Shown in pieces: positions 37,081 to 49,409 of a DNA stretch of 64,000 nucleotides. Position 1 is the stretch's first letter, and the number at the start of each line of letters is the position of its first letter. Origin of the DNA: Atopsyche davidsoni. Its lineage: Eukaryota; Arthropoda; Insecta; Trichoptera; Hydrobiosidae. The position numbers were made by a program, and so were the translations under genes. The stretch covers positions 7,210,501 through 7,274,500 of the forward strand of contig JAILWY010000005.1 of the NCBI GenBank assembly GCA_022113835.1, given 5' to 3'. The notes under the pieces were generated by a model. The model saw nothing but the letters and a program-made list of their open reading frames with translations. It did not search any database and had not been told where the DNA came from.

Positions 37081-37452
37081 GGCCAGGATTCTTTTGTTTC
37101 GCAAAAGCGTGTGCATTTGTTTCTGCGAACGGCTCATTGTTTAGATAACCAACCCCTTACTGGTATTTCTATTTATTTTATATTTTACACATTGAAATGT
37201 CAATCCGCGTATTCTGCTAATTTTATCTCTCTTATACTTATAAATATATTTTTTTGTTTTTCTTATTTAAGCTATTTTTCATTGACCTTCTCAATGTTGA
37301 GATAAAATATGAATATTCAGTATTGCTGGTTATTTAGAATCTTTATTTATAGCATAGTACTTCGTAGTACACACTAGGCGTTGAGTATAATTTCAATATT
37401 TTCAGACGACTTGTCACAACAAAAAGTGTATTTCATTCATTATAACTGCATC
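37081..37452. other. AT-rich non-coding stretch
   Basis: Nothing recognisable is seen. Confidence 0.5.
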
Positions 37453-37476
37453 GTTGACGTCGCTAATGACGTCAAC
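37453..37476. promoter_or_regulatory. Inverted pair of CRE-type sites
   Basis: GTTGACGTC and GACGTCAAC are perfect 9-bp inverted repeats around GCTAAT. The right arm contains the full CRE TGACGTCA and the left arm TGACGTCG. CREB/ATF and related bZIP factors bind such sites. Chance occurrence of the whole 24-bp arrangement is low, but function is inferred only. Confidence 0.4.
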
Positions 37477-37799
37477 GGATAGACAATCGTCACAGAATAT
37501 AAATCAAAGTCATTTCCAATGTATCCTAAAAATAGTGATTTGCGTTGACTTCGTGTCATAGCTCGTAAAGTAGAAAATGCAAAATGAACAAAATTTTCGA
37601 ACTTATCCTCTCATATTAAAATATTTTAATTACTTATTATTATTTTAACCAATTAATCCCTGGAGGCAATTCGCGAAGAACTTTCTCTCAAAAATGAATA
37701 AATTGATATGCAAAAAAGTTTTAATTTTATATTAAAAAAAACCACGAAATTGCCATCAATTATATTCTGGACATTTCAGTGAAAGAGCAGTCGGAATAT
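37477..37799. other. AT-rich non-coding stretch
   Basis: Nothing recognisable is seen. Confidence 0.5.
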
Positions 37800-37925
37800 A
37801 CTCAAAAAGGAATGATAATATTCCCTGAGTTGCCAGAGATAAAAATACGCCAGCCAGGGAGTTCTTTGTCCTCAGCCGGCGGGGTTAGGTTATGCCAGAC
37901 GAGAAAAGGCGCCTGATTTCAATAA
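37800..37925. other. GC-rich islet
   Basis: A block with CAGCCGGCGGGG and AGGCGCCT words and no sustained frame. Candidate non-coding element. Confidence 0.3.
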
Positions 37926-38560
37926 GTTTTATTCCTAGTTATAGGGCTGTCCAGATAATATAACAAATGATTTTAATGAATGACAGCCCAAGAATACTTT
38001 TCATAGTCATATTATCAAGTTTTATAATATATTTATCGTACATATTAATATTCAAAAAATTGTTTTTAGCCCACAAAAAAAAAAGTGAATCATAAAAAAA
38101 TAAGGGACGTAAAATAAAATTCTTCTTTTTTACTATGAAAGAGATAATAGTCCCTACATATTAATCTTATGAATAAATATCAATATCAATTTGTTATGTA
38201 CATACTAAGATCATTGATTATAATTTGAATTAAAATATTTTTAGGGTGGATTAAAAACTGTGTAACGATACCTCAAGAGTGTACTTAAATTTATGTTTAT
38301 TCATTTAAATTTAATTAATTCAGTAATTCATTCATTCAAATGTATATTTATACATTGAAACGTTGCAACTAGTATTTATCTTTATCAATTATGTCGGGTT
38401 AAATCACAAAATCAGAGAAATTATTTTAGAGCTTTGACAGCAATGCAATCCGAAGACACCTGATTTCTAGGTGTTGTTTTTGATAAAATAAACCCAGAAT
38501 CAAAATTTAAAAACAGTAATTAGGTAATCAAAAAGAAAGCATCGTATCTAAGCACATCTC
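37926..38560. other. AT-rich non-coding stretch
   Basis: Nothing recognisable is seen. Confidence 0.5.
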
Positions 38561-38564
38561 TCGC

Positions 38565-38795
38565 TGAAGCAACTTGCGCTACAAACTTTTGTCTGGCAAG
38601 CCGAGTGCGTCCCAAGTTAGTCGTTTGGCCAAACTTGGCTTCACCACGCGAGCCATGCTCGATCGGCGTCAAGGGAAAGCATCACAGAAACAAAAAAATA
38701 ATCATGTTGTCCGAATGTTTCGACGGCGATCGATGGTGTTAGTAAATAAAGATTTCGAAGATTCGATTTTAAACAAAAAAAAACGACCCTGAAAT
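38565..38795 (+). other. Unrecognised basic open frame
   Basis: A plus-strand frame (ATG 38574 to stop 38792, 72 codons) sits in a GC-richer patch with several CpG. The product would be strongly basic (RRQGKASQKQKNNHVVRMFR). The balanced codon use of the first two thirds makes it more coding-like than most frames here, yet I know no family. It may be an exon fragment or repeat remnant. Confidence 0.2.
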
Positions 38796-39895
38796 AAATA
38801 TGGAGACCTATTCATACAAAGTATCACGAACTCGAACAATAAACATTACAAGCTTGTATGGAGAACTCAGACATTTTACTAGCAACGAATGCATGTAAAT
38901 CACAAAATTTAATTAATTAATTACGTAATGAGGATATATTATATCTCAAGATATTAATCAATAAAAAAAAGTTATTGCTTCGTAATTTAATTTAGTATAT
39001 CTCTACAACCTCGCAATAAGATAGTTTTATAGGACTGCGCTTTCCAAAACTCATTAAACTATTTAATCCTTGCCAAAATATGAAAACATGAGTGATATAA
39101 TTTACTTTTGGCTGGTTATCTAATCGGGGATATTTTGAGTTCTCTCGTTCGTGGCTTATCGTTTGTTTACATCACCAGAGCAACATTGATTTCTGCAATT
39201 ACTACACCGAATCGCAATTATTGGCTTGGAATATCCGGAAAAAGATAACAAATGGAAGTTTACTGAAACCACGAGCGAGTAACTATCATAAATGAAGATA
39301 ATAATACATAAATAGTAATGGAGGTAAAATTTATGATCGACGTAAAAATAAAGATTGGTTACAAATTTGCCTACTTGCCATGCGAAATGTAATAATCATT
39401 CAATTTTATTCATTCCTACACAATATCGACAGTTAGGTTAAACGATCCTATGACTTTAGTATGATAATCTCGGAATAAAACTTGGCAACCCTTTACGTCG
39501 TTAGATCCGGCGAAGATATGCGGCCGTTATAGATGTTTGCGCGATTGTTAAAGCTTCATAGTTGGCGCTGAATGCGGAGTACTGGGAGGAGGTCTCACTG
39601 GAGAGTAGTTATTAATTCTCTAAAAATAAATAAATAAAGCAAGTGCATTCAGTTTCAAATTGTATCCGCTTATTTATTTTAAAACGACGGTGTTTTTTTA
39701 AGGATATAAATCAAATTTTAAAATTGTGTTGCTAATAAAAGAAACACTAACACCCGCTTGAGTAGTAAATAATATTTACTTAAGAGTGTATTCAATTAAT
39801 TTTTAGTAAATATTTCATTTAAATTATCTTTTGATTGTTGGTGCCAGCTTTTAATAGTAGAGTTTTCATAGAAATTATAATATATTTTTTAAGTT
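38796..39895. other. AT-rich stretch with CpG islet
   Basis: Mostly AT-rich and featureless. A GC/CpG-rich patch at about 39480-39610 (GATCCGGCG, GCGGCCG, GCGCGATTG) has no open frame and is a candidate conserved element. Confidence 0.4.
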
Positions 39896-39898
39896 TAA

Positions 39899-40189
39899 TT
39901 GAAGTTGGGGTCCAACATGTTAGTGCCTCCCGGAAGATTTCTCAGTTCTCGCCGGGCTAGACCTACCCTGGATGCTAGCGTAGTAAAACTAGGCATAAAT
40001 TGTTATTTGCAGCTCTACTACCCCCGCACCCTTTATGACCTGCTACAGCCAAGCCTGGCCGCTGGTGTAGCACAGGAGGCCTTGGCTAAACTCGCCATTT
40101 TACATTATGCTCCAGTCCCTAAAGCTCCGCTCTCTGCCAGCTGTTGGTCGCAAACGTTTTGTCGCAGTAGTATTTGTCGCAGGACGTGA
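39899..40189 (+). other. GC-rich 96-codon open frame, unrecognised
   Basis: The frame coincides closely with a GC-rich block, starting just after an AT-rich run and ending where the AT-rich DNA resumes. It has a balanced composition (VPPGRFLSSRRARPTLDAS; LQPSLAAGVAQEALAKLAIL). It is among the more coding-like frames in the window, but I recognise no domain and see no splice-site pair that would define an exon. It may be part of a transposable element. Confidence 0.28.
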
Positions 40190-40194
40190 AATAC

Positions 40195-43000
40195 GCTTGC
40201 GTATTATTTAGACAATTTTTTTTTTTAAAATCAGAAAACTTTTTTTATAACGACTTTAATAGATATTATGTTATGATAATGAATTTAATGACAAAGAAGA
40301 GGTGAAACCATTTTTTTAGAATACCATAACAAAATAAATTAAGTGATGTTTATGTATGAAAGAGGTATATTATTCGTATGAAATTGAATAAATTTAAAAT
40401 GACTTTTAATACAGGTTAATTTGAAATGTTGTGTTATTTCGTTACAATTTTCTTTTTTAATATAGGAGATATGTTTTTTATATCCATTGTTTTTTTTTAG
40501 AAACGGCTCAACGAACAGTATTTTTTCATATGTTTCTTGTGAATGAGTTAGAGTAGATGAACATATTTTGAATGCTAGTAGAACTCATACTAATTATTAA
40601 TTGTTTGTAAACGCTGAAAAAAGTTTACAATACTTCTTATGCGACAAAATAAACTGCAACGTGCTATGGGATTTCTGACGTTTATAAGCTCTTTTGGAGC
40701 TGTAGGTATCTCATAAACCGGGCTTTGTCACGGGAACAACTGGCAAAAGCCGATAGCAGACTTGTAAAGAACCGACCTCTATTTATATTTTTGAAAAGAA
40801 ATACTATTACAGCTGCGGGCACAGAGCGCAGCTTTCATTTGTGATATCACATAGATTGAATTAGTTCACAGAATTTTTTAAATATATTTTCATTGAGCTT
40901 TCTCTTTGGACAGCGCTAGCATAATACTCTCAAGATCAGCTTGAGGCTAGTGAAATAATTAAACTATTTGAATTTATTGCACTTTCATTTAATTCTTTTT
41001 TTATTGATACATAATTAAGACAATTTAAAAAGAAATCACTACCCAGGTAGCATTATGGCATAGATACGTTTCAAACTTTTCTTTGAAAGTGAAACTATTT
41101 TATCGGTGACTTCATGCGAGCGATTAACTCGGCGGTTCACGACCGAATCATATCTGTGTTGGGATTTTTATTTTATTGTTAGCTTATATGGGAATAAACT
41201 CTCTCGGTAACAGCTTATCGCTTATCACAACCAGTTCTCAGTAGTTTTATTCTTTGGAAGTTTTGAAAAAAATTTCAGGAAGATACATTCACTAAATACA
41301 AATAAAAAAGAAAAGAATATATTTTACTACAAAGACATTATTATCTTTATTAAAATCGTAATAATTAATTAAATATATCCGAGAACTCGCCTTTTGTAAA
41401 TATTAAGAATAAATTCACATCAAAATGCGAAAACACCTTTAGCAAATGGTGTATTCAATAAATGCAATAAATCGATATTTTCAAGAGCACTGTATATTTT
41501 TTTTTCTACAAAAATAAAAATAAAGTATATCAGTAAAAATAATAGATAAGACATACGCAAAGTACTGTGGTGATTCATTGTTATTGATTTTATCATTAAG
41601 TCATATAACAACGTTCAGCGTGGGTTTTCCTTATCAGTAAAAATTGGACAGCTGTTTTTAAATTGTACGATAAGAATATTTGACATTTTCTTTTATTAAT
41701 GTCAACAAATAATAAAGGTTAGATACTCGTATACTTAGTAATAAAATATTGTACGAATAAAGTATTTTTCTTCGTAACACATATTTAAAAATACATATAC
41801 AAGACATTTTTGGTTTCATAATAATACACACTTTTATAGTAAAGTTATCAAAAAATTATATATACATACTAATAAAAAATATTAAAACCTTACTAAAACA
41901 TTAAAATTATGTTTATTCTTATTTATAATACAATAATGAAAAACATTGAAATGCCTGAGTTCTCATATATCACTTATGCCAATTACGCTGTGTTTTCAGT
42001 TGTCTGACAAGTTAATAATGTGACTATATTATATGTTATAATGCTTCGTATGTTAGATTAGGTTAATGGAAAAAAGCTTTATTAAATAAAAAATAATGTC
42101 TAAACCAACAGATGATTGTATGCTGTAACTAATAGTTATATAAGAGTCTTTCAAAATTAAAGTTAATCAAAAATTGTCCAGTATAAATAACATTTTTGAT
42201 GCTCCAAAAAATTAAAACCATGAGGAAAATGGGTATTTTTATATCTTTCACAAAGGCTTTGAAAATATTATGTAATTTTTGAGCAAAAACTTTAGTAAAA
42301 AGTATTGTTACATTTTACGTTGACTCTTGATTCAAAAACAATATTGAGAGAGAAAACTTTACCTGCTCTAAAACTCTTTGTTGCATTCTGCTATTTTTTT
42401 CAATTTAACTCGACCTCTATGCAACAGCTTACTTTTTCAACTTCTGACCTCCTTTCCAACTTTTGTCATTAAAATTTATTAAATACTTTATGCCGACTGA
42501 CTCCAGTTTATGCAATCTAGCAGAGACATTTTACTATTTAAATGAATTACTTAAAGTGCAGTCTAGAAGAGGTTTTTTAAATTGGTATTTTTAATTTTCA
42601 ATAGATGATTATGAATCTAACATAAGAAAAATAAATATAACAGATTTCTTTGTATAATTTAGATGAAATATTTAAATTAGTTATTACGAATAATCGAAAA
42701 GTTACGATTATTTTAAGTGTAAGTGAGATTATTTTAAGAGATATAAAATTACTATGTGACCCACAATATTATTATATATTAAAATTTGGGCGTGTGTCGT
42801 TCTGCACTTTATGGTTGCTTATCGTAAAATAGGAGCATGCAATGACAAAGTATAATTCTCCGAGATGTTACAGTAGTCATTAGCGAATTGAAAATATACA
42901 AGCTTGGTATATCTGGAAAAATTTGTCGATTAAAATTTCTTCACCGCGAGGATCTTACATCTTACCTCACTATTTGACAATTATTTCGACGGTGACTTCC
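40195..43000. other. AT-rich non-coding stretch
   Basis: Nearly 3 kb with only small mixed patches (about 40660-40850 and 41080-41170) and no recognisable gene or repeat. Confidence 0.5.
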
Positions 43001-43700
43001 CTTAAGGTTCTCATCATCCAAATTTTGTTTACACAAAAAGCGCCAGCAGCACAGCTCCAGGTCAGACACAGACACATTAAGTAATTAAAATGATAAAGTG
43101 ACGGGCTCTGAATTGTTTTCGGTATGTATAAAGCGAGCTTCAGATTTATGCTTGAGTTTTTCGGCTTGTCGAGCTTATAAATTGCAGTCTGTGGATTTAT
43201 GCGCTCGAAGAGGTTTTATTTGGGTTTTACGACTCCGCAGTGATTCTCCTTGCTTATTTCAATGTAACAAAGGAATCTTATAAAAAAGCGTTGTGGATTT
43301 CTTATTTGAGAAAATTGAAGTCCCTATTCACTCTAACTAAGCTTGTGTGTGAGAGTGTTGAAAGCTTCATTTTGGCAAATGTATATTGGTTTGAATTTTA
43401 TTTTAATTCATGGTGTATGTACATTGATTATATAATATTTGATAACATCATAGCGTGGTCTAATTGCCAGCAAAGTTTTGCGGCTACCGACATTTTGTAG
43501 ATGGCAATCAAAACGTTTTAGGCACCACAGTATTTTGTCACTTATTTCAACACCTTATACGCTTTGGTAAGTCTATCTACCTCTACCAGCATCTTTGTAT
43601 CAAATTAATAGAGAACGTGATTTTACTCCTTTTATACAATCTTTCTCCACGGCACCCGTCACGTAATGGATATAATTTCTTGTATAAATAAACATCCTTG
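43001..43700. other. Mixed-composition region, short frames
   Basis: Three overlapping plus-strand frames (43098-43283, 43240-43500, 43464-43691) of 60-86 codons follow each other in different phases. None is recognised and the later two become AT-driven. They could be the shattered remains of one coding segment, but I cannot show it. Confidence 0.2.
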
Positions 43701-44275
43701 AGAATCTTGAAAATTGCTTTTCCATCTTTATTTTGTTTGGTAAAAAATATATACCGGATGTTTATTTTGCTATAGAGGACTTTGTTAAAGTGTATGTTCC
43801 TTGTCTTTTTATAATTACTAAAGTCAATAAATAAAAGTAGGTTTCGTATCTTTAGTTTGCTTAGTTGTTTTCAGTAGTGTTTGTTTTTGAAAATCAGATT
43901 ATACTTCATTAATGTTGCGTTGGTTGAAGAATGCTGTTTTCCAAGCTACATGTAAATAAGTTTTCTACGCTCAGAACTAGTCACAACAGAGAAAACGGCG
44001 CTATTTCCGCAACAATTTCCTTCTTTTCATTTAAAATTCACGGAAATAAAGAACCAGCTTTGTCATACTTAATTATTATTATTTAATTGCTTCTCTTTGC
44101 AACGTTTTTTTAAAGATGTTTTCAGACAATTAAATCCAGTTTATACTATTTTATAGAAAACCTTTTTATCTATTTGGTTTCGATTTTAATCATAATTTGT
44201 TTTATGAGATAAAGAGTCAACTCATGACACCATTCACCGAAAAAATATGAATGAAGACATTTTTATCAGCATAAC
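43701..44275. other. AT-rich non-coding stretch
   Basis: Nothing recognisable is seen. Confidence 0.5.
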
Positions 44276-44279
44276 AATG

Positions 44280-44425
44280 ACAAGGCTCGGCCGCGGATCA
44301 TGAGCCTCTTCCTGGTCCTCACTTCTACGGAGGGACTGTGGCAGATGTTCTGTCAGAGGTGAAGTCGTTTTCCTCGGAGTCTGTGGTTTGTTGGGGCACG
44401 CACTGTTCGCGCGACTATTGAAATA
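44280..44425 (+). other. GC/CpG islet with first-exon-like start
   Basis: A sharply bounded GC-rich block. It contains an ATG (about 44299) followed by an open frame MSLFLVLTSTEGLWQMFCQ that runs into AG|GTGAAGT, a good 5' splice site, at about 44359. A signal-peptide-type first exon is conceivable, but the frame is only 20 codons and there is no recognised partner exon. A plain regulatory islet is equally likely. Confidence 0.2.
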
Positions 44426-46590
44426 TGCGTAATCGATCTAGATATAAATGTCATAAGACACGATTAAGATACAGTAATATAACAAAGCTAAAACGAGACA
44501 AACTCAATATTTACAAATTTATCATAATTCACTTTAAAAAGGTCCATTCCGTCACATCAATCATGCTTATAATCCCGCAAATCAAAGAGAAGAGAACTCA
44601 TTGATGACAGACAAAGAGAAATTTATACTGCAATACAATAACTTTGAGCTCTTTTGCATGAGCTGTTAAACATTGACTCTCTTGTACCTGCTACTTTTAG
44701 ACCACTTCTATTAAACTATATATTATTTACTGTTAGTTTAGTTGCTCAATATGTCTTAATTCAGAGTAACTTAATTATATATTATAAATTAATGTCGTTT
44801 AAATTGCGAGAAAACATTAAACAGAAAATCACATTTTAATATTTACTTAAGTAATCATTACGTCCTTGGATTTTCTTTGTCTTTGTAACACACTCGGTAG
44901 AAGATAATGTAAAAAGTGAATACCGAGCTTTTTTCGTTCCAAAAGTACCTTCAGAAATTCAATAAATGCAAAGAAAGTAAAATCGTTCAATACGTTTGAG
45001 TTGAAATATAATTTCACATGGCTGCTCCGATAAGAAAACAATTTAAGAGAGAATATAAAAAAGGTTCAAGAAATATTCTTTTTTTATGTAACACCTCTAA
45101 AAGGTCTACTTTTCGGTCTTGTAATTTAGTACCCACCTTTATCAGTCGGTTTTGACTCGGGCGATGTTAAGTGATTTTAGGAATTATATTGAAAAAAGAA
45201 AACGTGAATCTTGCTTGCTTTTGGGCTTATAACAAATATAATATTTTGGGTGCCATAACACCGTATCTGTCAATTTTATCATAAAATTATCCTCACTGGC
45301 TGCCAAAGATTATTGATAGTATTTTTTGGGTTAAGTTAAAAAAAATCACATAAATTTATGTACTTGCTGTTATTATTTTTACGTAATACTATGTCTTAAG
45401 CAAACATTGATACTTTTTATTTATGTTTAATTAAAAAGAAGGTACTTGAATGCATTATTTTAACCAAAAAGTGTTATTTACATTAATATCGACGCAAATT
45501 TATGATTAAAACATAAATTATTGTAACAACATATTCTTTAGAACATTTTTTTACAATATCTCTCAACTCGGATAAGTAGCGACTTCTACCAGTAAGAGAT
45601 GAACACGCCATGTATTAAAATAGAAGATCTTTGGAAGAGTTTCAAGAAAATGAAAACGAGAAATTATAGAGCACACACTTGTAGAAGACCGAATGTTATT
45701 GTAGAGTGTCAGCTTTGTCAGTCACTCTAATTCTGCGTTGATAGATCTTATGATCACCAATTTAACATGGGTTTTCTTCTGGTAGAGGTCACATTACTAA
45801 ACTGGCCATCATAAAAGTATATTTTTAGAGAAATATTCTTTTACCGAACCGTAAAATTGTTCACGAGATGGACGAACGAGAATTTTATTTTAAAATAAAA
45901 AATCTGTACTGTTTTGAAGCAAATCTTTGCTTGTTTCGCATTAACCGTTTTTTTTGTAGGTGATAATAGGGTTGAATAATTTCTGTGTTTGTGCGACAAA
46001 CTGTTGAAAATAAATCAAATCATTACTATTATCAACTCTGATGATGACTTTTCTGAGATGATGCCTACTTTTAATACATATCGTCCGAAAAACAAAAGTT
46101 AGGGGACTGTATACAACCATCTCATCAAAATGATAGTAATAAAAAAATAATAATGTATTGTTAGCAACCATATCGTGTTTTAAGGTTAAAATTTTCCATA
46201 TTATTCATACGTTTAAAACGATGATAGAGTAAATATTATTTTCATAATGTGTTTTTAGTTAAGAATATATTTTTTGGGGTATTTTTAAACTAAGTCAAGT
46301 TTATTTATTTCCGTATTTTAACAACATAAAACTCAAATTACTACACACAATAGCATTGTTATAAAATATTTCGGTATGGTTCTGTTATTGTTCTGTCTTC
46401 CCTAATAAGGTCGTTGGTTTCTATTTTGATTGTTGCTCCAAGAACATTGATGATCTTGATGTTTAAATATCTAAAAATCCAGTTGCAAAATATGCCAAAT
46501 ATACTCGTAGGTTAACAATAGAACCAAAACCACATTAAATTTATCACAGATCTGAATTGCAAATTTTATCAATAAGGCCTGTCGAAAGGT
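44426..46590. other. AT-rich non-coding stretch
   Basis: No recognisable feature. Short frames at 44654-44839, 44847-45041 and 45941-46171 follow AT-rich composition. TTACGTAA at 45379 is a chance-level bZIP word. Confidence 0.5.
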
Positions 46591-46855
46591 ATTATTTGGC
46601 GGCATGAGCTTTGACGGTGTGCTCACGCCCCATAATGAATCTTCCAAACAAACTTATGAAGCAAATAATTTGATATTTTTCACGTTAAGTTTGAGCAGAA
46701 ATAGCCGGTCGGGCGCAGACATTTTATCGCCCGGCCGGACCCGTAATTCTCGGCCGACGTACGGCGGGGAATTACTCCGACCGAGTAATATGGACGGCGC
46801 GGGGGACTGCAGTGCTTGCCGGCCCCGACTTACGATCGGAAAAACTAACAAATAA
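46591..46855. other. GC/CpG-rich islet
   Basis: A dense block with CGGTCGGGCGCAG, CGCCCGGCCGG, CGGCCGACGTACGGCGGGG and GGACGGCGCGGGGG words. Both strands are open across it (46604-46855 plus, 46654-46851 minus), as expected for a stop-poor GC-rich sequence, so open frames carry little weight. It is one of the strongest candidates for a CpG-island-like conserved element. Confidence 0.4.
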
Positions 46856-46909
46856 ACTTACCAGGCACTGGATTCTTTTATTACATTTCTAACATTTTTT
46901 CTATTATTC

Positions 46910-47198
46910 TCAGATTTATCATAACTTCTTCTTCTGATGCCTCTCCTCAATAAATAAATACTGTACACAATCATACACAAATCTAGAGGGAGGTTTCCCA
47001 GGGAGTGTACTTTTTGCTATTCCCCAGCCTGCCTCCCCTACCTTTTATTAGTCCCTGACTATCTATGGAGACAGCGTCTTTGCTGAGTGATGCGCTGAAA
47101 AACATGAAAGCTGGAAAACATGAAAATGGTGTCTCGTGTTCTTCAGCGTCGTTCTACTAGTGTCCTCAGGTCGGAGCTCTGGGGTCTAGCAGGCGTTA
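46910..47198. other. Mixed region with repeat-end similarity
   Basis: The start (TTCTTCTTCTGATGCCTCTCCTC, roughly 46925-46950) resembles the end of the dispersed repeat at 52143-52533. The rest is of moderate GC content and lies directly downstream of the LINE remnant, so it may include that element's 3' untranslated region. Confidence 0.35.
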
Positions 47199-47522
47199 CC
47201 TCTCGAGCTCCTTCCTTCGGATCATGGTCTTCTCAGCAAAAGAGACGACTCCATCCCAAGTTTGCTAGTTATTGAGCATGGACGACACTAGGTCGTCCGC
47301 TGTCAGACGATGCCAAGACTGTTCCGGAGTTGCCATCGCACTATTTCGGTCGCTCTGCAGTTGAAGAGGGCGTGGTCCACGTCAGCCGATTCTCCCGAGG
47401 TAGCTGTTGAAGCAGCCGTGCCCCGAGAGGAGTTGGGTTAGCCTGTAGGTGACCTGGGCGTGGCGTCACGAGATCCACGGGCGGATGTCCGGGATGAGCC
47501 TTCGCGTCCAGCGCCCTTTGGT
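47199..47522 (-). pseudogene. R1-type LINE, C-terminal pol remnant
   Basis: Reading the minus strand in two to three frames gives GRWTRRLIPDIRPWIS, then a stop, then HAQVTYRLTQLLSGHGCFNS and YLGRIG, then ADVDHALFNCRATEIVRW, and after a frameshift ADDLVSSMLN and AEKTMIRRKELER. The order RLIPDI - TYRLTQ - GHGCF - YL.RIG - H.LF.C matches what I know of the region after the reverse transcriptase in insect R1-clade and related non-LTR retrotransposons, where a Cys-His motif follows. The CxxC part that should lie between RIG and DHALFNC is deleted. Stops, frameshifts and absence of the reverse transcriptase domain mark it as a dead, 5'-truncated or fragmented copy. Confidence 0.75.
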
Positions 47523-48535
47523 GGATGCCGCCCATCCCTATCCCTGGCCAGTCTCATCAATTCGGCCGCACTTCCCAATGTGAACTTCCTTATTCCAATG
47601 CACCCTTTTCCTTTTGTTTTTCTTTGGACTATCAGTTGGAGGATGCTATATTTATCGTTACAAAAATTGAGACCAAAATAGGAGACCTTTCGCTTCTCTA
47701 CCAACGTCAAGAGTTCCCTTTCTTTCGTTGCACTGAATTGGACTGTGAAAATTGTGAAAAAATACGATAGAATCGATTAGATTGTTTATTTAATATAAAT
47801 GGATATTTTTGCATCATTTTTAGCTAAATGGATATACTTGTGTGCTCAATTGTGTAGGAAAATCAAACCTCTTGGTTTGAATAGTTTTGTTTCCAGAAAT
47901 AATGTATTTATAAAGTTAACTTAAAAAAAAACATAACAAAAGTAACAAGTGATGAAATATTTTCATTGAATCATATTTTATATTAAGCTATTGGGCAAAT
48001 CTTTTTAAATTTTAAGTAACGAGTAGTCGTTGTGGTAATTTTTATACGTGTTTTATTGTTTAATCAATAATAAAATATTTTACACTAAAGTTTCTGAAAA
48101 AGCGAAATCGATTTCTTTACATATTTTTTCACATACAGCAAAATATAGTTGTTCGTGTCTGTTTAACAAAAAAATATTTTGTCCTTTGTTTTTTTCTTTT
48201 ATTTAAACTGTTATATTTATATTTGTTCTCAAGTAAACGTTACTAAGAAAATGAAATTAGTTTTGAAAAATAATGGCGCTTAGCGAGTGCGATGATTTCT
48301 CAAAAACGCTCATTTCAGAAAATTTATTAAACTTATTTTTTTGTTTTTTACAGATAATTATAAAACGAACAATTTTATTTTTATAATTGATATAAATAGG
48401 AATTGAGATGAAACAAGTTTATTTGTTTATCGCATGTTTATTCCAGTTTCAGAAAAACGCACAACTCTCCGCTTTTTTCTAATTTTAACATCATTTAAAA
48501 AATATTTTTACCTAAGGGAAATCCAAAAATACAAT
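47523..48535. other. AT-rich non-coding stretch
   Basis: The first 250 bp are of mixed composition and could belong to the same retrotransposon, but I cannot read conserved residues there. The remainder is AT-rich and featureless. Confidence 0.45.
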
Positions 48536-48539
48536 TTGG

Positions 48540-48735
48540 GTTAATACTTTCGGTGCCTCTTCCCACCTGTGCGGGTAGCCTTGTCGCGCGATTCGGTTGA
48601 AACCGTCATGGTGGCCGTCTATTCTCGGTTTATGGGGGAAAAAACTCAGCGGGCGGGCAGCTTTACGGGGAGACACTCGCCCCATAAATCCACAGCTTTA
48701 TTGCCGAATCTCCGGCAATGGAACACTTAATGCAC
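48540..48735. other. GC/CpG-rich islet
   Basis: The block contains TTGTCGCGCGATTCGG, GCGGGCGGGCAG and GCCGAATCTCCGGCAA words. A plus-strand frame from 48597 runs through and beyond it into AT-rich DNA (98 codons) and is not recognisable. Confidence 0.3.
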
Positions 48736-49240
48736 TGCAAACTCACCAGATACCTCAGATTGTTCCTGTGATTAGATTATTAACGGCCGTACTTAATAAA
48801 ACCAAATTTGAAGGAAAAATAAAAAAGATAATTAGTAGTTCTCGGGCGTTTCAAAGAAGAATTCGATTTTTTTACATTCGTTTTCTCGCATGATGTTTTT
48901 TTGTTGAATATGTAATGAATCAGACTTAAAGTGGGGCTTCTTCTTAATAAATGAGGCGGCGTGTTTTTATTGCCTTAAACGAAGATGCGCTATTGATTGC
49001 TAGTGCTTCTTTTGTAACACTCATTGGTGTACACAGTTTTGTTTTAATAAAAAATATTGACTTAAAAAGTTAAAAACCATTCATATAACTCTTGCATATC
49101 AGTAATATATTTAAAATCTATGTACTCTAGATAATAGTTTCCGATTTCTCAAACATTAAATAAATGAGACATTTCCCGATATTGATACATTTTTTTTAGC
49201 TTTTATGTGTATTTTTTAATATATATCTATTTTGTGGATT
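48736..49240. other. AT-rich non-coding stretch
   Basis: Nothing recognisable is seen. Confidence 0.5.
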
Positions 49241-49297
49241 TAACGTCAATCAAGTGCGTTTTAATTACCTATACAGGTTTATATTACATACGTATAT

Positions 49298-49409
49298 AAT
49301 TAGGCACATTTTTTCACACATTGAAAATGATTTAAAGAAACTCTCAGAAAAATATCATCGTGACTTGTATAGGATTTGAACTACATCTCCAGCAAAAATG
49401 TGCCTAATC
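49298..49409. mobile_element. Short, decayed tRNA-like inverted-repeat element
   Basis: The ends are inverted copies (AATTAGGCACATTTTTT on the left, AAAAATGTGCCTAAT on the right). Inside are the family's leader (AAAGAAACTCTCAGAAAAAT, ATCATCGTGACTTGT) and a broken T arm (AGGATTTGAACTACATCTCC). The rest of the tRNA-like core is deleted. The upstream block CCTATACAGG (about 49268) also belongs to this family. Confidence 0.75.

Noticed and set aside
36748..37144. 129-codon minus-strand and 102-codon plus-strand frames, Gly/Trp- and Pro-rich
   Set aside because: Both are produced by the stop-free C-rich tract; overlap on opposite strands and low complexity argue against coding.
45379..45386. TTACGTAA PAR-bZIP site (also at 22449)
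   Set aside because: Occurs at about the rate expected in AT-rich DNA, so it is not informative outside GC-rich islets.
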